In this document: in pieces, positions 14,501 through 22,373 of the stretch
How positions within the stretch are numbered: position 1 is the stretch's first letter
How the letters are laid out: each line of letters starts with the position of its first letter
Source: Atriophallophorus winterbourni
Taxonomy: Eukaryota; Platyhelminthes; Trematoda; Plagiorchiida; Microphallidae
Direction: 5' to 3'
Assembly: GCA_013407085.1 (NCBI GenBank)
Contig: JACCGJ010001942.1
Location: 1 to 64,000, forward strand
Length of the DNA: 64,000 nt
The notes under the pieces: model-generated
Told to the model about the DNA's origin: nothing
Databases searched by the model: none
What the model saw: the letters and a program-made list of their open reading frames with translations, nothing else
Made by a program: the position numbers and the translations under genes

Positions 14501-17500
14501 CCTGATATCATTTTCAGATTGTTGGACGCCACCTCTGTAGCACCTCACACCTAACTACCATTGAAATATTGTGAAGAGTTGATCGTCTCTCGTTAATTTG
14601 CTCGTCTCGCCAGGTTTTAACATTTTGTATTGTTATGATCAACATTTCACACGCTCGGCTTGACCACCCTCGATTTGTTGTGAACTTTATTCGTTCGAGG
14701 CACCTAGTTTTCAAGAGGTCGCTATCCGACTGTGGACATTGTGAGCTCATATGTGACTAGTGCTGCTCCCGCCACTTAATTGAAGAAATCTGTCGTTTTT
14801 GAGTACACCAACATTCGTTTTAACCCTCCCAGTTTTTTTAGCGGTAGATATCTGCTTCCACAAAGGTTCAGGTGGCCCCGCTCCATTTTCTGTATATTTC
14901 TGTGAAACGATCATGCACCTATTAAACGATATTGATGGTCGGCATCCTTACAGTAGTGTGCACTTATCTGGTAAAATCCTTCTGTGAAAGGCAATCGATC
15001 GTAATCCAATGCAAAGTGGAACGTCTCTGAACTAATATATAATGGAAAGGAAGAACAGCTCTCCGCTTGTTTGGAAGCGTTCTGAATTCCATTGTGAACA
15101 ATACTAGCCGGTTTAATATCTGTACACTCTTTCTACCAAAGTTTCAAGGATTTCAGGGTGCCCTTTTTTAAGATGGGGTCAAGAATCCATCTGGTTACCT
15201 ACTTCACGGATGTGCCATCGTTCAGTATTTATGTGATGTGCCGCGAACACAGGTATCAAACTGCATACGAAAGCAAGCTGGAGTTTCACTGCCTCTTATA
15301 TTTTCGTACTCATATCTATCTAGGCCTGGGCATCCGAACAGTATCTCAGCCCACGTGCATTCTATAATTGCGCAACACTTTGTGTAGATCAGGCTGTTCA
15401 GTATGTGACTTGATGTGCAATGTTTTCCAGGCTGTTCAGCATTTATTGGCGGCTCATCGATGTCGCGTACAACCTAGCGAGGGCAACTGGGAGCAGTCCG
15501 AATCAAAACGACGCGTCATTGTTGATGGCCTGGAGAATGTGGGACGAATTATTTTGAACCCACCGGCACTCGCTGGCTCCACAGATTCGGCGGAAGAAAA
15601 TCAGGACGCCCCTTTTTTGAATTCCTCCCTGGCTTCTGTTCGGCTCAGTTGTATGTCCGTCATTGCTCGATTAAAGGTAATCGATTTATCGTTGTGTATC
15701 GTTTTCTGTGAGATGATCGATTATTCGAACGTGCTCACGTCTAATATTTTTTATAAATATTTTGCATGGACTACGCTATCTTCGGAAGCGATTGAACACC
15801 AATATTCAGTTGTGCAGTTGTACTTTTCTGCAATGATAACACCGTCACGTTGATTACCAATGGTAATCACCTTCATGCGAGAACACGCAGCCGGTTCAGT
15901 TACATCCTTCATTTTCACATCAATCTTTATCGACGCAACTTGACGAAATTTCAACTCACATGGAATTTATTACTATGCGACAATTTACATCGGATTTGGG
16001 ATTTTATACACAGACGTACATACGCTTATCATATGGTCTTTGATAACCAAGAACAACTCTTGGCGTGCACGCGTGGTCCTCTTTGACTACATGCATATTA
16101 TAGGCAACTTCTTCGCTAAAGTTTTAGAAATGCTGCTACAGGAATCAGTTGATAGCGTTTACTCCGAAATTCAATATGGCTTTTACAGGGAATATCAACC
16201 GAAGCAACTTTAAGGAAATTGTCGGGAACAGCGTATGCCATTATACGCTGATTTAACAAAGGCATTCGACTTTGTCAGCAGGGAGGGTCTTTTCAAACTG
16301 CTTGTTCTTATAGATTATCCTCCATGAATACTCAAATTAGTTGATTATTTTCACTCTGGCATAACGGTTGCACTTCAGAAGCCTGCGAAATTCGTCGAAG
16401 TGTCAAACAAGGATGTATCCTTGCTCCTATACCGTTCGGCATTTTTGGCTCTGGTGTCGAAGCAGGTTTTAGGGCGAGAAGAGCAGGTATTTATCTACTC
16501 TCTCGATGTGATGGGAAGCTTTTCAAACTGAGTCGTTTGAAGGCACAAATCAAGATACGGAATGTGCTAATTCGTGACCCGTTGTTTGAAGGCGGTGCAG
16601 TCATTATCGCTCACTCCCAAGAACACCCCCAGTCGCTAATGGATTGTTTGTCGTCTGCGTGCAATCTTTATTGATCTAGAATCAAATCCACTTGTCAGGT
16701 GTCTAAGTGTCACCCTTTCCGATAGCTTAAACTGAACTCATAATCTTGATTCTATACTCAATGAAGCACGCAGGCTCATATTTAACGCGTATCGTCTATT
16801 CTCATGGCGTTAGGCCTAATCTGATCTCTCACCCTCTCGTATATTTTAGCTCACCTTGCCTACTTTTCTCCCGCATTTTTTTCGCGCAATCCTTTCGAAA
16901 GACCTTGTGATAATGCGACGTTGCTCGAAATGAATTCTCGCGCAATTTCCATCTCTTACGACAGCATCTTCAATATTATAATAAAACCACTTTACCACTG
17001 TTTCAAGGCTCACTGATCCTGATCTCACTGCCTCCACCTGACGACGGCAAACAGCCGGAAACCGGTAGTGTTGTGTAGGGGATGGGGATGTGAGCACCAC
17101 AATATATTGGTCGTTTATAAGCGCCTCGAGCGCTTGGCCAGGGATCATTTTGTGATTTTCGATATATGAACATCGTAGTTCTTTTTAATATCCCTATACA
17201 ACACTGTAACTTTGTTTATAATGAAACCACTTTTCTTTTTGTGATCGACTTATTAACAATATTCTCGCCGATCATTCCCACACCCAACCAGCCAAATCTC
17301 AAACTTTTTCTGCAAATCGATCATGACATTATTTTGCCAACTCGAACATCACTATATCAACGACCATTCATCCCTTTCACACCATTGGGATAACCACTCG
17401 TTGATATTTTGTAATTGTCTAATTGATCTTAATGTAAATATGAATTTACGTATGTTTTCTAATAAACTTTCACATTCTTGTCCTTCTTCTAAAAACACTT

Positions 17501-17717
17501 TCTATTCTTTATTAGGCTTTTGCTGTTCCCTTAATTACACGATCATCATTAGTTATCCCTTCTTGCCATCTTCCCAATTTTCCAGCAAGCAGAAAAGACG
17601 ACCATATCTCCCGATGCTGTCTCCGAGCTTGTTCGGCTTCGTGAGCGAACAGAGCAGCTTTTGAATTCTATCCTCGAGACCCTTCAGTCGGACGACCCCG
17701 TTCACACGGCAACGTGA
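2551..17717 (+). CDS. TTC27: Tetratricopeptide repeat protein 27 (19 exons, 5' end unresolved)
   Basis: Exons: 2551-2704, 2832-2938, 3000-3188, 3219-3330, 3363-3524, 3557-3675, 3711-3823, 3863-4085, 4118-4216, 4347-4469, 6133-6309, 6389-6445, 9470-9568, 10570-10622, 12937-13015, 13268-13468, 13563-13646, 15431-15676, 17586-17717. Joined they total 2529 nt in one open frame (842 residues plus TGA). Every junction keeps phase, and all introns are GT-AG except 4217-4346 (GC-AG). Recognition rests on blocks shared with animal TTC27: FVAVNFLGG, LHQYLL, GALGKRTKYQDTDVANLL, KLGCHKSALDIF, AEEVIRRQ, ALGDVTNNREHY, KSARAMRSLGVVYM and the TPR run from about residue 520 (DYPKAIECFEKSLNIN, WFTYGCCCLQAKEF, NFEAWNN, NYENWRIWDN), then LLELFGRVTAS. 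TTC27 is a conserved soluble TPR protein of ill-defined role (yeast Emw1 family). Introns before exon 10 are tiny; later ones are 0.1-3 kb and hold LINEs and SINE-F. The first listed exon start is tentative and the ATG exon is missing. Confidence 0.93.
4217..4346 (+). promoter_or_regulatory. Probable GC-AG intron of TTC27
   Basis: The upstream exon ends TGG ATG ATA GAT and the next base run is GCAAGT, the classic GC-type donor. The acceptor is a pyrimidine-rich TTCTCAG before ATT GAG CAA. Splicing here gives WMIDIEQAHHLKKLG, the same length as the homologous animal segment. The GT-type donors nearby either break phase or create an immediate stop. Confidence 0.7.
4610..4665 (-). repeat. SINE-F fragment
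   Basis: Contains the family signature ATCACAAGCCTGATCCAGGC, then decays. Lies in a TTC27 intron. Confidence 0.7.
5234..6062 (+). mobile_element. LINE-B: RTE-like retrotransposon, 3' part with terminal zinc finger
   Basis: Reads IADNLSLDTEIDKRIGR, ALLYGSETWTTHARHERKL, FHLRSIRRILKISWMDRV and, after a frame change near 5600, RRLRWLGHVYRMENGRIPK, ending in a C2H2-like finger (FRCQRCGRDCSSRIGLFSHS) and a stop near 5998. This is the post-RT connection and C-terminal zinc-finger region of RTE-type LINEs. The 3' UTR runs to about 6062 (CATGGTCGACATCGACCG..AGGAGGCCAACAACA). The 5' part with the catalytic domain is missing. It sits in the TTC27 intron between exons ending 4469 and starting 6133, close to the acceptor. 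Confidence 0.85.
6508..6672 (-). repeat. SINE-F copy
   Basis: Good match to the family core (GATCCAGGCAAAGTGCCGCA, CAGTCAGAGACTGCAC, GATACTGTCAGGTTGC) plus the distal block GTAGTGAGACTCCAGCGTG. Lies in a TTC27 intron. Confidence 0.85.
6720..7145 (-). mobile_element. LINE-B relic (3' end)
   Basis: Shares GGCTAAACAGTCCGATTCGG and following sequence with the LINE-B copy near 11530 in the same orientation. That is the complement of the terminal zinc-finger coding segment. No intact frame remains. Confidence 0.6.
7150..7255 (-). repeat. SINE-F copy
   Basis: Begins with the TATGGTATG tail remnant followed by CACAAGCCTGATCCAGGC and the rest of the core. Truncated after GTCAGGTTGC. Confidence 0.8.
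7380..7610. repeat. Dispersed repeat H, copy 1
   Basis: Shares short blocks (AACGC.TTTATTACGC near its start; CGCGATTG, CGTCGGT and CACGCGAAAGC-like near its end) with 18640-19010. Family and boundaries are unknown. Confidence 0.35.
7665..9118 (+). mobile_element. LINE-C: RTE-like reverse transcriptase, nearly intact RT and 3' end
   Basis: One frame runs from 7665 to the stop near 9092, broken by only one internal stop, TAG at 8232-8234, inside the PLSP.LFNF motif. It carries YRGISLIDIAAKVFA, the palm CFIDFEAGFDSVDRDSLW, GVRQGCPLSP, and an intact YADD box (ADLEYADDIVILGND). The connection region follows with CLRRILNVRWDERVTNDEVR and RLRWFGHILRR, and the C-terminus is VNEADSSYRRR. Short in-frame deletions are likely around NTRKTKI/DGENL and PVLTSRPYAGVSHWC. 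The 3' tail right after the stop is TCGCACAAAAGTAAAAGTAAAG. The endonuclease part is absent. It is the least decayed LINE in the window. Confidence 0.92.
9165..9330. repeat. Rearranged SINE-F (two halves in opposite orientation)
   Basis: 9165-9232 matches the distal block of a minus-strand copy (CATGCAGCTCACTACCGG..). 9234-9330 is a plus-strand core (GGCCTGGGCAACCTGACAGT..) ending TTTCATACATAC. The halves abut head to head. Confidence 0.7.
9840..10450 (-). mobile_element. LINE-B relic
   Basis: The minus frame retains pieces parallel to LINE-B: LQKGNRLYYEKSTPW against YRMENGRIPKDLLYG, and blocks corresponding to the segment upstream of it (compare 12000-12260). Many frameshifts. Confidence 0.65.
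10831..11057. repeat. (ATGT)n microsatellite
   Basis: About 225 bp of ATGT units with scattered variants (ATTTATG, GCATGC, GTGTATG, ATATATATCTATG). On its right it runs directly into the 3' UTR of the minus-strand LINE-B copy. Confidence 0.98.
11045..12683 (-). mobile_element. LINE-B copy with FADD reverse transcriptase core, interrupted by repeat C
   Basis: On the minus strand, from 12683: EIRRGVKQGCVLAPTLLGIF, LFADDAAFIARSQKHLQSLM (catalytic FADD box), FGLTISMSKTKVLGQG, ADNLSLDTEIDKRIGRAVV, ALLYGSETWNTHARHERKL and RLLGHVYRMENGRIPK. A frame error follows near 11740. The zinc-finger end reaches about 11525. The last ~55 nt of 3' UTR (11045-11099) are separated from the body by repeat C. Both ends of the unit abut (ATGT)n runs (10831-11057 and 12677-12740). 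It lies in the TTC27 intron 10623-12936. Confidence 0.9.
11100..11512 (-). repeat. Repeat C, inserted in LINE-B
   Basis: Matches 31937-32392 along its length. Read on the minus strand it starts GCGGGGCCTTTGAATCGGCC and ends with a TTCGTT..AACGAA hairpin that overlaps an AATAAA, followed by (CTT)n. It splits the LINE-B 3' UTR. The flanking LINE-B sequence is GATGTA on one side and TACATC on the other, so TA (or GTAC overlap) may be duplicated. No coding frame was seen, so it is a non-autonomous retroposon or a LINE 3' fragment. Confidence 0.75.
12677..12740. repeat. (ATGT)n microsatellite
   Basis: Short ATGT run with GTGTGTGCG interruption, at the 5' edge of the minus-strand LINE-B copy. Confidence 0.95.
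14020..14228 (+). repeat. Two diverged SINE-F relics
   Basis: 14020-14125 holds AGTGAGTTACATGC..GGAACACGC..TAGATCAAGCTTGTGCTTTCA. 14130-14228 holds CTATCTGTCTAGGCCT..CCTGGCA..TTGGCCCACTTG. Both lie in TTC27 intron 13647-15430. The remainder of that intron shows nothing recognisable. Confidence 0.6.
15310..15400 (+). repeat. SINE-F fragment
   Basis: ATCTATCTAGGCCTGGGCAT..ACAGTATCTCAGCCCACGTGCA, ending near the branch/acceptor region of the next TTC27 exon (15431). Confidence 0.75.
16100..16800 (+). mobile_element. LINE-B relic (RT core)
   Basis: Contains PLYADLTKAFDFVSREGLFK (first RT Asp motif) and, in another frame, EIRRSVKQGCILAPIPFGIF, FKLSRLKAQIKIRNVLI and SQEHPQSLMDCLSSACN, parallel to the LINE-B copy at 11.5-12.7 kb. 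The catalytic FADD has decayed to FEGG. Lies in the last TTC27 intron. The sequence from 16800 to 17585 shows no recognised repeat. Confidence 0.75.
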
Positions 17718-18139
17718 TACGTTCCAACAGTCATTTGAAATTTGTAAATCCAATCATGTGCAACAAAAATTTGCTTTCGGTTTTCGTTTTTTCGATTGTG
17801 AACGTTTTCATAGCTTACAAAAGTTTGATGCGTAGATTTGAGTAATATCTGTGGGAATTATCGAGTGTGTCTTTATCGGTGGTTACAACGGTCATGTACT
17901 GCTGAGCTAGATTGTGTATTCATGCATGTATACTGAAATATTCTTTTTAGGCAACCAAAGTGTATCGTAAAGGGTGAGCAGAAGATTTTGCCATGTCACT
18001 CAATGCTAACCCGCATATCTTGTTTTGACGTTTATTACGTCATCTGTACAGACTTCGAAGGCACTTGATCCAACATTAACCACGTCATCTCGGATTTCAC
18101 CCCCCCCCCTTTTGGATTGTCTGTGGATTCTTCATCATC

Positions 18140-18600
18140 ATTGTTGAACGTAGGCGTGGTACTACCCGGTTGCCTACACCGAAGTAGGAGAGGTTTCGTT
18201 TAGGGCGTCCCACCCCAAGCCTTTAGCGCGTTGGCAGTGGAGCGAGAGAGGTTCGCACCTATAGGTGACCAGTGAAGCGGTTCACACGCCCTTTTCCGGG
18301 AAATTTCTAGTTCGGAGCCCAATTGGTTGGCGACGGCAGTTTTCGCTTGTCCTTAGATATAACAATGGGCAGTGACTTTTGATGCGGCGAGTCACATCCG
18401 CCGCGTCATGATGTCATCATTGGATTTTTGTGGCTTTTATAGGGAGAATGCTTGCAAGGCGAAAACCCACCACTGCCGAAACTTTCGCTGAGCCCGGAGA
18501 ACCGAGCCCACCCAGCTGGCACCAACGTGGAGGTATTTCGAAAAGTCTGCCGCCGATTCATCGCTGAAGTGAACCTGTCTAACGCTAATCGCGCTTACCC
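18140..18600 (+). repeat. Repeat E, long copy
   Basis: About 460 bp that matches 30535-31020 in inverse orientation along the whole length. Shared blocks include CTACCCGGTTGCCTACACCG, GAGCGAGAGAGGTTCGCACC, TCGGAGCCC and CCGAGCCCACCCAGCTGGC, and GC-rich stretches unlike the surroundings. No open frame of note. It is between TTC27 and SARS2. Class unknown. Confidence 0.75.
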
Positions 18601-18639
18601 ACGAATCCAACAACACAAGAGAATGCAAATTTTCCAAAC

Positions 18640-19010
18640 GCGTTTATTACGCCCATGACAACGATATGAATACTTGCCTGCGTTTTATAGGCTATCGCCG
18701 ATTTCTACTTGTCTATCCCCGTTGTCACTTCTATTTGATTTTTTAATCAATTTCATGCCAACCGGTTTACGTCACTGTTTCACTACGTTAAGCTCATTGG
18801 GCCGACCTTTCTTAATTTTATATCGTTCGATACTTGCTGACCACATGTCCATCTTCTCATATTCCTGAAGATGTTACCACTCGAACCTGCTCTCATGCAA
18901 TCATGACGGGTTCGCGATTGCCGCCGTCGGTGGTTTCAGCGATTTGTATTCTTGTGTTGTACTGGAGGATGGCATTCTGAATATCACCCGAAAGCATCTC
19001 CACCGTAACA
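18640..19010. repeat. Dispersed repeat H, copy 2
   Basis: Shares spaced blocks with 7380-7610 (AACGCGTTTATTACGC; GTTCGCGATTGCCGCCGTCGG; ATCACCCGAAAGCATC). Alignment by eye only; boundaries uncertain. Confidence 0.35.
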
Positions 19011-19014
19011 CAAA

Positions 19015-19205
19015 GCACGGATGTGCAATCGTGCAGTTCTACCCTTAAGTGCATGTAGCATTGGTACATTTTTTGGTAAACGAAAAATTGAACTACCTTG
19101 TGTTCCGCTGGCACCTTTATCCTTTTATTGTATTTCTCTAGGCCTGGTCAACCTGATAAAATTGAAACTCATGGGCAATGTAGGATTGTTAAGCATTTTA
19201 CCTCA
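19015..19205 (+). repeat. SINE-F, diverged near-full copy
   Basis: Starts with the family 5' end CACGGATGTGCAATCGTGCA and continues to CTCTAGGCCTGGTCAACCTG before decaying. Confidence 0.75.
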
Positions 19206-19284
19206 CCCCAATCTTATGATTTTTTAAAAAAGCATCGTAGTCCACATGGGGTCTGTTGCATTGTGCAGCATTTACCGGAATCCA

Positions 19285-19720
19285 GCGTTTGCTTTTGTGC
19301 GACTATCTCCTTCTGGTTGATGAGTCGGCTTCAATGAAGAGTCTTTGGAATTTGGGTACAAAGCGGCGTGCCCAGTACCACTCGACGTTTGTTCCAGTCA
19401 GCTTCTCTAGCCTTTGCACAACCAAGTGCGACCTGCAAGGCAGCAGGGAGTTGTCAGAAAGAGGTGGTGTGCACCAACTATCCGTCTACGAGACTGCTCC
19501 AAATTTTTCCTCAGGGTTTTCTCCCGAAACCTTTCCCGCAATCGGGTATCCCGCAAGACAGCGGAGATTTTAAATCAAGGTTTTCCTTCCCTTAGATGAA
19601 AATTCCTCCCGGACTAACGAGCTCCATCTGCCCGAAGCGCCAGTCATTCGCCCTCGCCCTGGGAGCATTTTATAGACAGTTAGAGCTTATCCCCACTGCC
19701 ACCCCCGGGCTATGACAACC
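19285..19720 (-). repeat. SINE-D copy with LINE-C-type 3' tail
   Basis: Read on the minus strand it ends GAAGCCGACTCATCA..AGAAGGAGATAGTCGCACAAAAG, which is the 3' terminus of LINE-C. Upstream it has no RT sequence but a body shared with 25817-26240 and 39985-40166, for example CCCTGCTGCCTTGCAGGTCG and GGTTGTGCAAAGGCTAGAGA. This is the layout of a SINE borrowing a LINE tail. Confidence 0.75.
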
Positions 19721-20294
19721 TTTGAAATCCAGCGTTGTTCTTTCATGCCTCCAGTTTCGCTTCGCTGGGGAAACGGCATTTCAGGTTGCAACATTGTGTC
19801 CCGAAATTGAGTTATTTTAATCGCCCGATCATCGCAGCGTTGAACTATTCCATCATGTTAAATTTGCTCACGTATATTCTTATTAGTATTACAAATAAAA
19901 CACAATCACTCACTCCCGGACTATACACTATATGCTGCATGACTAAAAATCAAAATTGAGACCGGTAAATATCTGTTGTCGAACAATAATGTCGTTCTGA
20001 CGCTTTAATTTTGTTGGGTTGGCTGCCTTGGTGTATATGTGCCGTTAACTTCCGGTACTTTCGCCATCATAGTTTTCCGTAACGGTCACCTGCTGATCCC
20101 ACAGGCTTCACTATAAACTATGGGTATGCATGCTTGGAGCAGTAAATAACAAACCTAGAATTAAGCAAAGTACCGGATACTCGTGGCCTCCACACGGAGT
20201 CAGATGCTGTCAGCTCGCCTAGGAAGACATCTAAGAAAAAGGTATTGACCCTAAGACTGCGACGTGTTCTCACACAACCCATGACGTCACTTGT

Positions 20295-20520
20295 TTGGTA
20301 TAGCCTGAAAGCACCAGCCTGATCCAGGCAAAGTGCCACACAGTCATAGACATCACATGGTCTAAGATACTGTCAGATTGTCCAGTCCTAGACAGATATG
20401 AGCAAGGAACTGTAAATGGCAGTGGGTTTTAGCATGCAGCTCACCGGTGGTAAATCAGTTTATCACAATGTTAGCTGTACAGCACAGAAGTACTGCACGA
20501 TTGCACATCAGAGCACGTGT
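20295..20520 (-). repeat. SINE-F, near full length
   Basis: From CACCAGCCTGATCCAGGCAAAG through GATACTGTCAGATTGTCCAG to the distal block ATGCAGCTCACCGGTGG and GTACTGCACGATTGCACATC. Confidence 0.85.
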
Positions 20521-21239
20521 ACATCCCTGAAAGTACGTTGGGGGATTCTCATTCAACTTTCTCGGTTGCATGTGTGATAAACACCATTTCGAGCAGTTCC
20601 TTTAATGTTTCCTAAAATTGATCAAGTGATGGGTTTCGGCACGGATGATTAACACAGAGTTCGATGATTGCCGCGTGGTTTCCTGCTCATATGATCTTGC
20701 GTATCCCTTCTATAAAGAAATTAATTTTACATAATTATCGGCTATAGAATGCAATGCCATATGAACTGTAAATCAACCCGTCACATCAAAGTGTTATGCA
20801 ATATCGCAATCTCTTTCAAGCATGCATGATGATCGTTTCGTTCAGGGTGTATTATGTTCTATTGTCAACTGTTATGACGATTCTGTTTTCCGTAGCTTTG
20901 AGGTGCGCCTTAATCTTCTCTGTAGGTCGCATATAACGACATTTGCTGCTCTGAAATGCTTTTAAAATTATATGAAACATATTTGTCCTTGGGCTTATCT
21001 CATCGAATATAAACGGTAACTATTCTCCAACGATCGATAATTTGTGAAAGTATTAGAGTTTTTCATGTTTTCTGTTACTTCAATTTGTATCTCTCTGGGC
21101 GGACAGATATAGTCAACGGCAAAATCGAATTTCGCGCGCGTCATGTTAGTGGATGCTGCTCTATCAGGTTTTCTTGAAGCTAAATCTCTTTGACACCTTT
21201 TATAATCCTTGAGTGCAAGTAGTGGCAAACCGGTCTTTA

Positions 21240-21480
21240 TGCGGCTGGCCTCTTTCGGTCGATTGCTACCATGGATGTATAACGCAAACTGTCGACGATC
21301 TCGTTGTAAATGACTAAACAACCCGATTATGAAGGAATAATCTGCCCCACGTCGCTCTCCCCTATACGCAGTCGTCGCTTGATCGGTCACGTTTACATGT
21401 TGCATTCAGCAACCAAGCTTGCTATCTGCTTTGCAAGTATCACGAAACCTGTCCTGGAGAGTGCATGGAAAAATGTTTTT
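21240..21480 (-). mobile_element. LINE-B relic (3' end)
   Basis: Contains the UTR block GGCCTCTTTCGGTCGAT..CCATGGATGTA, then TGACTAAACAACCCGATTATG, parallel to 11525-11600. Degraded. Intergenic. The stretch 20530-21240 shows nothing recognisable. Confidence 0.6.
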
Positions 21481-21814
21481 GCCATCTGCACACGTTTATC
21501 CGAAGTTGGAACAAAGTTTTAATCTAAAATTCTCGGAATTTCAGCTCCTGAAAAATGTAAAAATCAATCAATTCTGTAAAAAATTACACTTTAAAAAATA
21601 CTCGTATTCATCGAGCCATATTTTTAGACGGTGCATCGCACACGATAATCGTCCTCGCTTGTTGACAAACGAGCCAATGCGCTTATCATACGCTAATACT
21701 TTAGTATGTGATCTTATTTCGCAACCGAAGTTGTTAGCTTATAATTCTAAGATCTGTATTACTCCCCTTTGTAAAACGGGTAGATTAAGTACCAACCCAC
21801 GCATAGAAGTATAT

Positions 21815-21960
21815 GGTATGGTATGACGGCACAAGTCTGACCATGGCAAAGTGCCGCACAGTCAGAGACTGCACGTGGGCTGTGATACTGTCAGGTTGCC
21901 CAGGCCTAGACAGATATGTGAAAATAAATAGAAGTGGCAGTGAGACTGCAGCGTACCCTT
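21815..21960 (-). repeat. SINE-F copy
   Basis: TATGGTATGGTATG tail remnant, then core with AAGTGCCGCACAGTCAGAGA and GTCAGGTTGCCCAGGCCTAG, ending GCAGTGAGACTGCAGCGT. Confidence 0.85.
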
Positions 21961-22129
21961 AAAAGTACCGTTAACCACGCCAAACGCAATGTTTCAACTT
22001 TTGTAAATGTAAAGTCGACAACAAAGATACAATCTGACTATTTGTTTATCTGACTATTTTGAGTGTGGCTTTTGCTTGCGGATATCAATCTCAAAAATGT
22101 TGATTCTAATCACAGTTTCGTCTACTCTG

Positions 22130-22273
22130 GGAAAGCTGCTTTTTGCGCATTTGCTTTTGCATATTCCGCTTGCCTGCTTTCCCTTTTTCACGCGCTTGCT
22201 TATCTGCCTTTCCTGCTTCATATTGCTTGGCGCTTTATCTGACTCCAGACTTGTGCTGCATGATGATGATGGC
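22130..22273 (+). repeat. Solo LINE-A 3' end
   Basis: GCTGCTTTTTGCGCATTTGC..GCGCTTGCTTATCTGC..GACTTGTGCTGCATGATGATGATGG. Same as the 3' UTR of LINE-A at 1770-1915, without any RT sequence. Upstream of SARS2. Confidence 0.8.
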
Positions 22274-22350
22274 TCTGGGAAATTTCATTCTGAGTTTCAA
22301 TGTATGCTTTCCGTTTCCCTATCAAACTTGATCCTTTCATGACAGTCATG

Positions 22351-22373
22351 TAATTTTTTCCAGAAAAATCCAA
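22351..22373 (+). promoter_or_regulatory. Candidate trans-splice (spliced leader) acceptor before SARS2 ATG
   Basis: A pyrimidine tract and AG (TAATTTTTTCCAG, AG ending at 22363) lies 10 nt upstream of the SARS2 start codon. Flatworm mRNAs are often spliced-leader trans-spliced close to the ATG. It could equally be an ordinary 3' splice site of a 5' UTR intron. Confidence 0.4.

Noticed and set aside
18220..18290. Repeat E as a tRNA-derived SINE (TTGGCAGTGG and GGTTCGCACC as A and B boxes)
   Set aside because: The two blocks are only about a dozen bases apart, too close for a type 2 pol III promoter.
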